64,000 nucleotides of DNA from Luteimonas colneyensis (GCF_014836665.1 NZ_JACSQJ010000004.1:168328-232327), one strand, 5' to 3'; counted from the first letter of the stretch, positions 20,037 to 28,791 are shown. Numbers and translations are program-made. Notes: generated from the letters alone by a model not told the origin.

Positions 20037-20524
20037 CCGACGACGCCGGCTGGCAGCCGCTGCCGCCACGCGCCCGCACCCTGTTCGTGATCAGCGACGG
20101 GCTGGGCTGGGGCCTGCTGGCCGTGCCGGCGATGATCGCGGCCGCGATGTTGCTTCCGCGACCGGTTCCGGCGATGCCGGCGGGATTCGCGGCCCTGGTG
20201 CTGCTGCCGGCGTTCGGCGCATGGATGGGGCTGCGTCGGTATCGCTACGCACGGTGGCTGGTCGACGACACCGGTTTCGGCTACCGCCGCGGCCGCATGT
20301 GGCAGGTGGAGACCCGGGTACCGCGTACCCGCGTGCAGCACGTGGACCTCAAGCATGGCCCGCTGGAGCGCCACTTCCGCCTCGCCACCCTGGTGGTGCA
20401 CACGGCCGGCACCCGCGACAGCGCGGTCGCGGTGAGGGGCCTGGGCGCGGACGAGGCGACGCGGCTGCGCGACCTGCTCGCGCGCCAGATCGACCAGGAC
20501 GACGATGGACACGCAGCCGACTGA
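20033..20524 (+). CDS. PH-domain membrane protein (bPH2, YdbS-like)
   Basis: 163-residue protein with two TM segments near residues 20-60 (VISDGLGWGLLAVPAMIAAA; GFAALVLLPAFGAWMGL). A bacterial PH domain of the YdbS type follows: RYARWLVDDTGFGYRRG, RVPRTRVQHVDLKHGPLERHF, LATLVVHTAGT. Such proteins occur in pairs with a larger YdbT-like partner, as here, where it overlaps the next ORF by 20 nt. Function is unsettled; in Bacillus the YdbS/YdbT pair protects against certain antimicrobial peptides. Confidence 0.88.
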   Translation: MTDDAGWQPLPPRARTLFVISDGLGWGLLAVPAMIAAAMLLPRPVPAMPAGFAALVLLPAFGAWMGLRRYRYARWLVDDTGFGYRRGRMWQVETRVPRTRVQHVDLKHGPLERHFRLATLVVHTAGTRDSAVAVRGLGADEATRLRDLLARQIDQDDDGHAAD

Positions 20525-22061
20525 CCCCACGCCTTCCGTGGACGCGGCGCCCGCGCCCGGCGGACACGAGCGGCGCCTGCACCCCTGGTCGTGGCTGTTC
20601 GTGCTGCTGCAGCAGCTGCGCCAGTTCCTGGTGCCGCTGGCGGTGCTGGTGTTCGTGGGCGGCCGCGCCGAGGACGGCTACCTGCTCTGGTCGCTGGTCG
20701 GCGTCGCGGCCCTGGTCGCGGCCGCGGTCTGGCAGTACTTCACCTATCGCTACCGGGTCGACGAGGACCGCCTGGTGGTGCGGGACGGCCTGCTGGAGCG
20801 CAACGTCCGCCAGGTGCCGTTCGCCCGGATCCACAACGTGACCCTGCACCAGACCCTGCTGCATCGTGCCTTCGGCGTGGCCGAGGTCCGGCTGGAATCC
20901 GCCGGGGGCACGAAGCCCGAAGCCGAGATGCGGGTGCTGCCGATGGTCGAGGCGATGGCGCTGGAACGGCTCATCCGCAGCCGCGGCGCGGCGTCCGCGG
21001 CCCCCGGTGCGGACGCCGGCGCGCACGGCGTCGACATCGCCGACGCCGGCGAAGGCCGGGTCGTGCTCACGCTCCCCTTCGGCGAACTCGTGCGCCTCGG
21101 CCTGGCCAGCAACCGCGGCATGGTCGTGGTGGCCGGCGCCTTCGCCCTGGCATGGCAGGCACTGCCCGACCGCATCATGACCGGCCTGGTACGCGAGTAC
21201 GCCGGGCAGGCGGTGGGCTATGCCGGAAACCTGGTCCACGGCGCCGCCGCACGGGTGATGGCGCTGGCCGCGCTGGTGGTGCTCGCACTGGCACTGCTGC
21301 GGCTGCTGTCAGTGCTGCTGGCGCTGACCCAGTACCACGGCTTCCGGCTGCTGCTCGAGGGCCGACGGGTGACCGTCGAGCGCGGCCTGCTGACCCGCCT
21401 GCGCACCAGCGTGTCGCGGCGACGCATCCAGGCCTGGACCCTGCACGAAGGCCTGGTGCACCGCCTGCTCGGCCGGCGTTCGGTGCAGGTCGATACGGTC
21501 GGGGGCAGCGGCGAAGACTCCGAGCAGCGCTCGCTGCGCGAACTCGCCCCGATCGCCACGCCCGCGGCCTGCGACGCCCTGGTGCGCGACGTCCTGCCGG
21601 GGGCGGCGTGGCCGCCGGTCGGCTGGCGCCGCCTGCATCCCCGCGCCTGGCAGCGCCTCGCCCTGCCTGGCGCGCTGCTTGCGGCCATCGTGGCCGCCGC
21701 AGCCTGCTGGCACTTCGGTCCCGTCGGACTGGTGGCGCTCGCGTGGCTGCCATGGTCGATGTTCGCTGCGCGCCGGCACGCCGGACACGCCGGCTACGCA
21801 CTCGACGAGCGGCTGCTCGCGGTGCGCGGCGGCTGGTGGTCGCGGTACTGGCGGTTCGCCGAGATCGACAAGATCCAGGCCCTGCGCCTGGAGCAGGGGC
21901 CGCTGGACCGGGCCTTCGGCATGGCGACGCTGTGGCTGGATACCGCGGGCGCGAAGCCCACGTCCACGCCGCTGCGACTGCGCTTCATCGCGGTGGCCGA
22001 AGCGCGCGCCCTGCACCGCCGGCTGGCGGCCGACCTGGCCGGGATGCCGCTGCGCTGGTAG
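20505..22061 (+). CDS. PH-domain membrane protein (bPH2 repeats, YdbT-like)
   Basis: 518-residue protein with several TM segments and three bPH2-type repeats. Landmarks are RYRVDEDRLVVRDGLLERNVRQ followed by FARIHNVTLHQTLLHRAFGVAEVRLESAG, then LLEGRRVTVERGLLTRLRTS with RRRIQAWTLHEGLVHRLLGRRSVQVDT, and YALDERLLAVRGGWWSRYWRF with IDKIQALRLEQGPLDRAFGMATLWLDTAG. Each repeat is a strand-rich unit after a TM pair. Last gene of the lpxL-like/ydbS/ydbT operon. Inferred to act at the inner membrane; biochemical role unknown. Confidence 0.88.
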   Translation: MDTQPTDPTPSVDAAPAPGGHERRLHPWSWLFVLLQQLRQFLVPLAVLVFVGGRAEDGYLLWSLVGVAALVAAAVWQYFTYRYRVDEDRLVVRDGLLERNVRQVPFARIHNVTLHQTLLHRAFGVAEVRLESAGGTKPEAEMRVLPMVEAMALERLIRSRGAASAAPGADAGAHGVDIADAGEGRVVLTLPFGELVRLGLASNRGMVVVAGAFALAWQALPDRIMTGLVREYAGQAVGYAGNLVHGAAARVMALAALVVLALALLRLLSVLLALTQYHGFRLLLEGRRVTVERGLLTRLRTSVSRRRIQAWTLHEGLVHRLLGRRSVQVDTVGGSGEDSEQRSLRELAPIATPAACDALVRDVLPGAAWPPVGWRRLHPRAWQRLALPGALLAAIVAAAACWHFGPVGLVALAWLPWSMFAARRHAGHAGYALDERLLAVRGGWWSRYWRFAEIDKIQALRLEQGPLDRAFGMATLWLDTAGAKPTSTPLRLRFIAVAEARALHRRLAADLAGMPLRW

Positions 22062-22072
22062 CCCCGCAGGGC

Positions 22073-22966
22073 TCAGGCGCGGCCCTGCTGCGCCACGCCC
22101 GGCAGGCCCGGCGCGGCCGGAATACCCTGGGCGCGCGGTGGCCCGGCGTGGAGGCCGTGCTCGGTCCAGGTCCGTCCGCTGCGGCGGGTCTCGGCGCGCA
22201 GCGCGCGGTTGAAGGCGACGCCTTCGGCCGTGACGTAGCCGCGCGCATGGTCGAGATGGACCACGATCGCCCGATGGCGGATCCGTTTTCCACGGATCCC
22301 GGCGTTCACCAGCCGCTCGCCGAACTCGCGGTCCTCGCCGCCGTAGCACATGCGCTGGTCGAAGCCGTTGACCGCCAGCACGTCGCGCGTCCAGGCCGAC
22401 GCGTTGTGCCCGTTCCAGCTCGCCCGCGCCGGGCTGACCAGGTCGAGTAGCCGCGCCATGCCCGGCCCTGCGGTGAGCTTGCGGTCGCGGGAGGAGCGCG
22501 GCATGCCGTTGGCACGCAGCCAGCCGGCGTCGAAGCAGCGCTGGTCGCGGATGTCGCCTGCGGTGATCGCCAGGCTCGTGGCCATCGGCAGCTTGTGGTA
22601 GCCGCCGGACAGGAACCGGCCCGGCGCACGCTCGCGCAGGTGGGTGGACAGGAAGTCCGCGCGCGGGATGCAGTCGCCATCGATGAACACGAGGTAGTCC
22701 GCCCGCGCCGCGGCGATCGCCATGTTCAGCGCCTCGCACTTGCGGAAGCCCTCGTCGGCCTGCCACAGGTGGCGCACCGGCATCGGCAGTCGCGGCCGCA
22801 GGGCGTCCAGCGCTTCGCGCGTACGCGCGTCGCTGCCGTCGTCGGCGACCAGCACTTCGAAGTCCACGCGGTCCTGCGCGGCCAGGCCGTGCAGCACCTT
22901 CTCCATCCAGGCCGGCTGGTTGTAGGTGGTGAAGATGACGCTGGCGACGGGACGACGTTCCATCAT
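22073..22966 (-). CDS. Glycosyltransferase family 2 (GT-A fold, with galactosyltransferase-like C-terminal motif)
   Basis: 297-residue GT2. ASVIFTTYNQPAWMEKVLHGL is the nucleotide-binding first strand; VLVADDGSDARTREAL and VFIDGDCIPRADFL carry the DDGS and DxD-type motifs. CYGGEDREFGERLVNAGI matches the glyco_transf_7C signature of processive/chondroitin-type GTs. ATGATG sits at 22966-22961, and a GATAAT box ends 3 nt before the first ATG, so the second ATG (22963) would fit a leaderless start. Convergent with the PH-domain operon and divergent from the next GT. Acceptor and donor are not known. Confidence 0.88.
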   Translation of the reverse strand: MMERRPVASVIFTTYNQPAWMEKVLHGLAAQDRVDFEVLVADDGSDARTREALDALRPRLPMPVRHLWQADEGFRKCEALNMAIAAARADYLVFIDGDCIPRADFLSTHLRERAPGRFLSGGYHKLPMATSLAITAGDIRDQRCFDAGWLRANGMPRSSRDRKLTAGPGMARLLDLVSPARASWNGHNASAWTRDVLAVNGFDQRMCYGGEDREFGERLVNAGIRGKRIRHRAIVVHLDHARGYVTAEGVAFNRALRAETRRSGRTWTEHGLHAGPPRAQGIPAAPGLPGVAQQGRA

Positions 22967-23066
22967 CCGATTATCGCCGGACAAAGTGACGTTCCGGCGA
23001 CCTTCCCGGGGCACCCGGGGTTTGCAGGGGATAATGGCGCCCCCGCCGCCTGAACACCGCCCCGTG

Positions 23067-23885
23067 ATGCCCCCGATCTCCGCCACCGTGATCACCTTCG
23101 ACGAAGCCGACCGCCTCGCCGACTGCCTGGCGTCGCTGGCGTTCTGCGACGAGATCGTGGTGGTCGACTCCGGCTCCACCGATGCGACGCGCGACATCGC
23201 CGCGGCCGCCGGTGCACGCGTCCTGGTGCGGCCGTTCGACGGCTTCCGCCGCCAGAAGCAGTTCGCCGTCGAACAGGCCACCCACGACTGGGTGCTGTGC
23301 GTGGACGCCGACGAACGCGTCGACGCCCGGCTGGCGGAGGCGATCCGCGCGGCGCGCGACGGCGGCTTCGCGGGCGCCGCGGGCTACCGCTTCGCGCGCT
23401 GCTCCGAGTACTTCGGCCGCTTCCTTCGCCACGGCAACGCCTACCCCGATCGCCAGATGCGGCTCTTCGACCGTCGCCGCGGCGGCTGGCAGGGAGACCG
23501 CGAGATCCACGAGCGCGCCAGCGTCGACGGACCCGTGCGCACGCTGGACGGGCACCTGCTGCACTTGCCGTTTCGCTCCTTCGAACACCAGCTCGCCAAG
23601 GGCCACCAGTACGCGCGGATGATGGCCGAGCACGCCCATGCCCGCGGCAAGCGGGCCTCGCTGGAGAAGCTGGTGCTGGCCCCGTGGTGGCGCTTCTGGC
23701 GCGGCTACGTCCTGCGCGGCGGCTTCCTGGACGGCTGGGCCGGCCTGGTCCACGCCTACGTGACCGCCGACAACGCACGCCAGAAGGCCATCCAGCTGTG
23801 GTTGCTGGAACGCGGCCTCAATGCCCCGTCGGCCCCCAGTAGCCCAGCTCCCGGCGGATCTGCAGGCCGCGATACAGGGCCGTGA
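23067..23885 (+). CDS. LPS-core-type glycosyltransferase family 2 (WaaE/KdtX/LgtF-like), copy A
   Basis: 272-residue GT2 starting MPPISATVITFDEADRLADC. Motifs are EIVVVDSGSTDATRDIA and VLCVDADERVDARLAEAI (DxD). The WaaE-type C-terminal half reads YFGRFLRHGNAYPD, RLFDRRRGGWQGDREIHE and PWWRFWRGYVLRGGFLDG. Members add glucose to inner-core heptose in other bacteria. GATAAT at about 23029 is a plausible -10; the ATG is preceded by an in-frame GTG. Its last 68 nt overlap the 3' end of the convergent gene at 23818. Very similar to the copy at 24920-25690. Confidence 0.9.
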   Translation: MPPISATVITFDEADRLADCLASLAFCDEIVVVDSGSTDATRDIAAAAGARVLVRPFDGFRRQKQFAVEQATHDWVLCVDADERVDARLAEAIRAARDGGFAGAAGYRFARCSEYFGRFLRHGNAYPDRQMRLFDRRRGGWQGDREIHERASVDGPVRTLDGHLLHLPFRSFEHQLAKGHQYARMMAEHAHARGKRASLEKLVLAPWWRFWRGYVLRGGFLDGWAGLVHAYVTADNARQKAIQLWLLERGLNAPSAPSSPAPGGSAGRDTGP

Positions 23886-24879
23886 ACGGCCGGCGGCGCA
23901 GGCGGCCCAGTTCGCCTGCAAGCAAGGCATCCGTCGCCGCGATGACCCGCTGCGAAGACCGCCCGTCGCGCCAGGGATGGATGCTGTCGGCATAGGCGTC
24001 CAGGGCGGCCTGCAGGGCGGGCTCCGGCGCGAAGGCGCGTTCCAGCATGGCGGGCAGTCGCGCCGGGTCGTCGAAGTCGATCATGTGCGGCTTTGGCGCC
24101 CGGTTGCGGAAGGTCACCACCGGCTTGCGCTGCACCGCGAACTCGCTGACCACCGAGGTGGTGTCGGCCAGCAGCACGTCGGCCGCGCATTCGGCCTCCA
24201 CCAGCTGCTCCGGCTCGATGAAGGTGGCGTTGGGGCCGGCCAGGGCGCGGTAGCGCTCGAACAGCGCCGGCGCGCACTTCGGATGCAGGGTCAGCAACCA
24301 GTAGCGACGACCTTCGGCGACCTCCGCCGCGATCGCTTCGTACAGGTGCGGGGCCGCGCTCAGGCGCTCGGTGAAGGTGGCGGCGGACATCACGATCCCG
24401 CGTCCACCGGCCTGCGCGCGCAGCGCCGCCACCAGCGGCGGCGGCGGCCCGAACAGCGGATCGAGCTTGGGCCATCCGGTCTCGACCACCCGGAAGTGCC
24501 CGGCGCGCGCGGCGAGCGCCTGGAATGGCAGCGTGGTGGCCGGCCCCTGCGTGCAGTAGAGGTCGAACAGCCCGCGCAGCCGGAAATGGCCGCGGGCGTC
24601 CTCGCGCTTCTCGACGTTGAAGCCGTGGAACAGCTGCACCTTGGCCCCGCCCACGAACGGGGGCACCCAGTTGGCCGCGCTGAACACCGCCCGCGGCCGC
24701 AGGTCCACCGCCTCGCGTGCGCCGGCGATGCGCCTGACCGGCGGCGCCAGGCGCGACTGCGCGGCGCCGTCCACCAGCCAGGCGTGCGCGGCGTGGCCGG
24801 CATCTTGCAGCGCATCGGCCAGCGGCTGCAGGATGGGCAGCGCGTAGCGTTCCGTCGCGAACAACAGGTAATCCGCCAT
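23818..24879 (-). CDS. CDP-glycerol glycerophosphotransferase-like protein
   Basis: 353-residue protein of the TagB/TagF-like, GT-B-fold family. Seen are VQLFHGFNVEKREDARG (the H-G-x-x motif region), FTERLSAAPHLYEAI, TLHPKCAPALFERYR, ADVLLADTTSVVSEFAVQRKPVVTF and a C-terminal HPWRDGRSSQRV. In Gram-positives such enzymes polymerise glycerol phosphate; in Gram-negatives relatives add phosphoglycerol or act as glycosyltransferases on surface polysaccharide. The ATG at 24879 is preceded by GAGG, and a GATAAT box lies 36 nt upstream on the minus strand. Embedded, in reverse, between two similar GT2 genes. Confidence 0.82.
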   Translation of the reverse strand: MADYLLFATERYALPILQPLADALQDAGHAAHAWLVDGAAQSRLAPPVRRIAGAREAVDLRPRAVFSAANWVPPFVGGAKVQLFHGFNVEKREDARGHFRLRGLFDLYCTQGPATTLPFQALAARAGHFRVVETGWPKLDPLFGPPPPLVAALRAQAGGRGIVMSAATFTERLSAAPHLYEAIAAEVAEGRRYWLLTLHPKCAPALFERYRALAGPNATFIEPEQLVEAECAADVLLADTTSVVSEFAVQRKPVVTFRNRAPKPHMIDFDDPARLPAMLERAFAPEPALQAALDAYADSIHPWRDGRSSQRVIAATDALLAGELGRLRRRPFTALYRGLQIRRELGYWGPTGH

Positions 24880-24919
24880 CGACACGTCCTCGAGCCCAGG
24901 CTCCGCCCTCTCGGCCTGC

Positions 24920-25690
24920 ATTATCGCGTTCAACGAGGCCGACCGGATCGGCGACTGCCTCGCGTCGCTGTCGTTCTGCGACGAGATCGTGGTGGTCGAC
25001 TCCGGCTCGACCGACGACACCGCCGCCATCGCGCGCGCCGCGGGGTCCCGGGTGCTGCAGCGCCCATTCGACGGCTTCCGCAGCCAGAAGGCCTTCGCGG
25101 TCGCCGAGGCGGCGCACGACTGGGTGCTGTGCCTGGACGCCGACGAGCGCGTGGGCGATGAGCTGCGTGATTCGATCCAGGCCGCGCGTGCGGCGGGGTT
25201 CGAGGGTGCCGCCGGCTACCGCTTCGCCCGCCTGGACAATTACTTCGGCCGCTTCCTGCGCCATGGCAACGCCTATCCCGACCGCGTGCTGCGCCTGTTC
25301 GACCGTCGCCGCGGCGGCTGGCGGGGCAGCCGCGAGGTGCACGAAGCCGCCAGCGTCGACGGTCCCGTCCGCACCCTGCGGGGCGACCTCGTCCATTACC
25401 CCTACCGCTCGTTCGAGCAGCAGCTGGCCAAGACCCAGCGCTATGCGCGGATGATGGCCGAGCACGACTTCGCGCGCGGCCGGCGCGCCTCGCTGCGCAA
25501 GCTGGTGCTGGCCCCGGCGTGGCGCTTCTGGCGCGGCTACGTGCTCCGGGCCGGCTTCCTCGACGGCTGGCACGGACTGGTCTACGCCTATGTGCGCGCC
25601 AACTACGTGCGCCAGAAGACGGTGATGCTCTGGCTGCTGCAGAACGGGCAGCCGGTGGCGACGCCGGCCGTCGACGCGGCGCGCGACTGA
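24920..25690 (+). CDS. LPS-core-type glycosyltransferase family 2 (WaaE-like), copy B, start codon uncertain
   Basis: Paralogue of the GT at 23067, roughly two thirds or more identical by eye: FCDEIVVVDSGSTDDTAAIA, VLCLDADERVGDELRDSI, YFGRFLRHGNAYPDRVLRLF, PAWRFWRGYVLRAGFLDG. The conserved N-terminal strand (CIIAFNEADRIGDCLASLSF) is encoded in frame from 24914, yet the reading frame contains no ATG, GTG or TTG between its stop at about 24869 and GTG 24989. That GTG would delete the first beta-strand. ATT at 24920 is given here as the least bad start; ATC 24878 or CTG 24968 are alternatives. It ends 10 nt before asnB. It may be translated from a rare codon, or be decayed at its 5' end. Confidence 0.78.
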   Translation: MIAFNEADRIGDCLASLSFCDEIVVVDSGSTDDTAAIARAAGSRVLQRPFDGFRSQKAFAVAEAAHDWVLCLDADERVGDELRDSIQAARAAGFEGAAGYRFARLDNYFGRFLRHGNAYPDRVLRLFDRRRGGWRGSREVHEAASVDGPVRTLRGDLVHYPYRSFEQQLAKTQRYARMMAEHDFARGRRASLRKLVLAPAWRFWRGYVLRAGFLDGWHGLVYAYVRANYVRQKTVMLWLLQNGQPVATPAVDAARD

Positions 25691-25700
25691 GGCCGGCGGC

Positions 25701-27638
25701 GTGTGTGGAATCGCAGGCGCCTGGGCGCCACGACCCGGGGACGCGGCCGTCCTGCACGCCCTGGGCGCGGCCATGGGCGCCGCGATCGCACATCGCGGCC
25801 CCGACGACGCCGGCACCTGGGCGGACCCCGGCGCCGGGCTGGTGCTGTCCCATCGCCGCCTCTCGATCCTCGACCTGAGCCCGCACGGCCACCAGCCGAT
25901 GGCCTCCGCCGACGGCCGCTGGCAACTGTCCTACAACGGCGAGGTCTACAACCACGCCGCCCTGCGCGCGGAACTGGCGGCGCTGGGCCACGGCTTCCAC
26001 GGCCACTCCGACACCGAGGTGCTGCTGGCGGCGATCGCACAATGGGGCGTGGAGGTGGCACTGGCGCGGGCGAACGGCATGTTCGCGCTGGCGGCCTGGG
26101 ACACGCGGGCACGCGAGCTGTGGCTGGCGCGCGACCGCGTGGGCAAGAAGCCGCTGTACTACGGCTGGGCCGGCGACGGCAGCTTCGTCTTCGGCAGCGA
26201 ACTGAAGGCGCTGCGCGCCCACCCGGCGATGCACGCCGGGGTCGATCCGGACGCGCTCGCGCTGCTGCTGCGCTTCGACTACGTCCCGGCCCCGTACGCG
26301 ATCCTGCGCGACGTGCACAAGCTGTGCGCGGGTCGGCTGCTTCGCATCGACGCGTCGCGGGTGGCCGCCGGCGCCGCCGGCCACGACCCGGCGCGCGACC
26401 AGCAGGTCTGGTGGAACGCACGCGAACGCCAGGAGGCGATGATCGCGCGCGGGTTCGCAGGCGACGAGGCCGCAGCGCTCGAGGCCCTCGACGCCCTGCT
26501 GCGCGACGCCACCGCGCTGCGCATGGAGGCCGACGTGCCGCTGGGTGCGTTCCTCTCCGGCGGCACAGATTCCTCGCTGGTCACCGCGCTCATGCAGGCA
26601 CAGTCCGCGCGGCCGGTGCGCAGCTTCTCCATCGGCTTCGACAGCGCCGTGCACGACGAGAGCGCCCACGCCGCCGCGGTCGCCCGCCATCTCGGCACCG
26701 AGCACACCGAACTGCGCGTCGACGGCCGCGCCGCGCTGGACCTGGTGCCGTCGATGCCGCGGATCCACGACGAGCCCTTCGCCGATTCCTCGCAGCTGCC
26801 CACCGCACTGCTGTGCGAGCTGACCCGTCGCCACGTGACGGTGGCGCTGTCGGGCGACGGTGGCGACGAGCTCTTCTTCGGCTACGGTCGCTACGCGCGC
26901 GCACTGCGCAACCACCGGATGGCCGCAGGGGTACCGGCACCGCTGCGCCGCCTGCTGGGACGCGAACACGGCGAGGCCGCGCGCCTGGGCGGACTGGCCG
27001 CGCTCCGCGCCGCCCTGGCGGCGGACGGCCTGCAGGGCGTCGCGCGCCAGCGCGTGCAGCGCTGGCGCGCGCCCGAGGCAGTGGTCCAGGGCGCCCGCAG
27101 GCGGCCCACGGCGTACGACGATCCGCGCGCGCTGCCCCGCAACGGCACCCCGGGCGACGCGCTGATGGCCCTGGACTTCGCCTGCTACCTGCCCGAGGAC
27201 GTCCTCACCAAGGTGGACCGCGCGAGCATGGCGGCGTCGCTGGAAGCGCGCGCGCCGCTGCTCGACTGGCGCGTGGCCGAGTTCGCCTGGTCGCTCCCGA
27301 TGTCGATGAAGTGGCGCGACGGGCGCCTCAAGCACCTGCCCAAGCGCCTCCTCGGCCGCTACCTGCCCGACGCGCTGGTGCAGCGCCCGAAGTCCGGCTT
27401 CGGCGCGCCGGTGGGCGACTGGCTGCGCGGGCCGCTGCGCGACTGGGGCGAGGCGCAGCTCGATCCGCGCCGGCTGCGCGAGGAAGGGCATTTCGATCCC
27501 GCTCCCGTCCGCGCGCTGTGGGAAGCGTTCCAGGCCGGCGAGCGCAAATGGCACACCCATCTCTGGGGCGTGCTCATGTTCCAGGCCTGGCGCGAGAACC
27601 TGCACCGGGACCCGCCGTCTCCGGAACGGTCCCGATGA
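25701..27638 (+). CDS. asnB: Asparagine synthase (glutamine-hydrolysing), surface-polysaccharide cluster type
   Basis: 645-residue two-domain amidotransferase. The GTG start at 25701 makes Cys2 the N-terminal nucleophile (MCGIAGAW). The class II glutaminase domain shows AIAHRGPDDAGTW, YNGEVYNH and DTEVLLAAI. The synthetase domain has the PP-loop SGGTDSSLVTALM, SIGFDSAVHDES and ALSGDGGDELFFGYGRY. Enzymes of this family in GT clusters are thought to amidate sugars or other carboxylates rather than make asparagine. It is sandwiched between GT genes: 10 nt after one, ATGA overlap with the next. Confidence 0.93.
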   Translation: MCGIAGAWAPRPGDAAVLHALGAAMGAAIAHRGPDDAGTWADPGAGLVLSHRRLSILDLSPHGHQPMASADGRWQLSYNGEVYNHAALRAELAALGHGFHGHSDTEVLLAAIAQWGVEVALARANGMFALAAWDTRARELWLARDRVGKKPLYYGWAGDGSFVFGSELKALRAHPAMHAGVDPDALALLLRFDYVPAPYAILRDVHKLCAGRLLRIDASRVAAGAAGHDPARDQQVWWNARERQEAMIARGFAGDEAAALEALDALLRDATALRMEADVPLGAFLSGGTDSSLVTALMQAQSARPVRSFSIGFDSAVHDESAHAAAVARHLGTEHTELRVDGRAALDLVPSMPRIHDEPFADSSQLPTALLCELTRRHVTVALSGDGGDELFFGYGRYARALRNHRMAAGVPAPLRRLLGREHGEAARLGGLAALRAALAADGLQGVARQRVQRWRAPEAVVQGARRRPTAYDDPRALPRNGTPGDALMALDFACYLPEDVLTKVDRASMAASLEARAPLLDWRVAEFAWSLPMSMKWRDGRLKHLPKRLLGRYLPDALVQRPKSGFGAPVGDWLRGPLRDWGEAQLDPRRLREEGHFDPAPVRALWEAFQAGERKWHTHLWGVLMFQAWRENLHRDPPSPERSR

Positions 27639-28768
27639 AGATCCTCTACACCAACTTCCACGACGGCGACGGCGGTGGCCACACCACGTACATCCTGGCG
27701 CTTTCGCGCGGGCTCGGCGGCCGCCACCGCATCCATGTCGCGGCCCCCCCGGGCAGCCGGCTGCTGGCCGGTGCAGAGGCGCTCGAGGGGGTGGTCGCGG
27801 TGCCGCAGCCGTTCCCCAATGGCCTGCGGCGGCTCGCCGCCCGCCGCGGCGCCCGCGTGCACCTCCGCGCGCTGCTGTGCGACCAGCGCTTCGACCTCGT
27901 CCATGTCAACGGATCCGCGGACCATCGCCTGGTCCTGTCGGCACTGCGGGGACTGCCGCAGCGCCCGCGGATCGTGTTCACCAAGCACAACTCCAAGCCG
28001 GTCTCCGGCCCCGGCGCCTGGTGGCGTGCCCGCCGCGGCACCGACCGCGTCATCGCGGTCTGCGAGGACACCCGCCGGCACCTGCTCGCCACCGCCTACG
28101 GCGACCTGCCGGTGGAGGTGGTCGCCAACGGCGTCGACCTGGCGCACTACCACCCCTGGCCGGACGCGGCCCGCCTGGCGGCGCGGCGGCAATGGCTGGA
28201 CGGCGACGACGGCGACGACGTGCTGCTGCTCGGCTCCAACGCCGGCACCGCCGCCTACAAGGGCTGGATGGACCTGGTCGAGGCGCTCGCCCTGCTGCCG
28301 GAGCCGGCGCGCGCGCGCGTCCGCGTGCTGCTGGCGGGCCTGCCACCGGCCGCGGATGCGCTGGCGAGGATCCAGGCGCTGGGACTGGCACGGCACGTCC
28401 GCTTCGCCGGGCTGCTGGACGACGTCCGGCCGCTGGTGGCGGCGATCGACGCGGGCTTCGTGCTGTCCTGGGACGTGGAGACCATCTCCTTCGCCTGCCG
28501 GGAAATGATGGCGATGGGCAAGCCCGTGCTGGTCAGCGACTACGCCGGTCTTCCGGAAAACATCGAGCCCGGCGTCGACGGCTGGATCGTGCCGGTGCGC
28601 AGTCCGCCGCGCGTCGCCGACGCCATCCTGCGGATGCTGGACGCGCGCGACCGGCTCCCCATGATGGCGGCGGCAGCCCGTGCGCACGCCGAACGCGCAT
28701 TCGGGATCGAGCGCTTCCTCGATGCCACCGAGGCGGTCTATCTCCGCACCGTGGCCGTCACGTCCTGA
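27635..28768 (+). CDS. Glycosyltransferase family 4 (GT-B fold)
   Basis: 377-residue GT4. MKILYTNFHDGDGGGHTTYI starts the N-terminal Rossmann domain (Gly-rich acceptor loop). Then come FDLVHVNGSADHRLVLSAL, VEVVANGVDLAHYHPW, and the C-terminal domain with VLLLGSNAGTAAYKGW, HVRFAGLLDDVRPLVAAID and the E-x7-E-like AMGKPVLVSDYAGLPENIEPGVDGW. Its ATG overlaps the asnB stop by 4 nt. Last gene of the plus-strand glycan operon (GT2 B-asnB-GT4). The likely role is in LPS core or O-antigen assembly; donor unknown. Confidence 0.92.
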   Translation: MKILYTNFHDGDGGGHTTYILALSRGLGGRHRIHVAAPPGSRLLAGAEALEGVVAVPQPFPNGLRRLAARRGARVHLRALLCDQRFDLVHVNGSADHRLVLSALRGLPQRPRIVFTKHNSKPVSGPGAWWRARRGTDRVIAVCEDTRRHLLATAYGDLPVEVVANGVDLAHYHPWPDAARLAARRQWLDGDDGDDVLLLGSNAGTAAYKGWMDLVEALALLPEPARARVRVLLAGLPPAADALARIQALGLARHVRFAGLLDDVRPLVAAIDAGFVLSWDVETISFACREMMAMGKPVLVSDYAGLPENIEPGVDGWIVPVRSPPRVADAILRMLDARDRLPMMAAAARAHAERAFGIERFLDATEAVYLRTVAVTS

Positions 28769-28791
28769 GCCACGCGCCGCGGCCCACGCCG

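Noticed and set aside
24930..27605. Minus-strand 891-residue open frame over GT2 B and asnB
   Set aside because: Shadow of asnB; low-complexity, no family, and asnB has all catalytic motifs.
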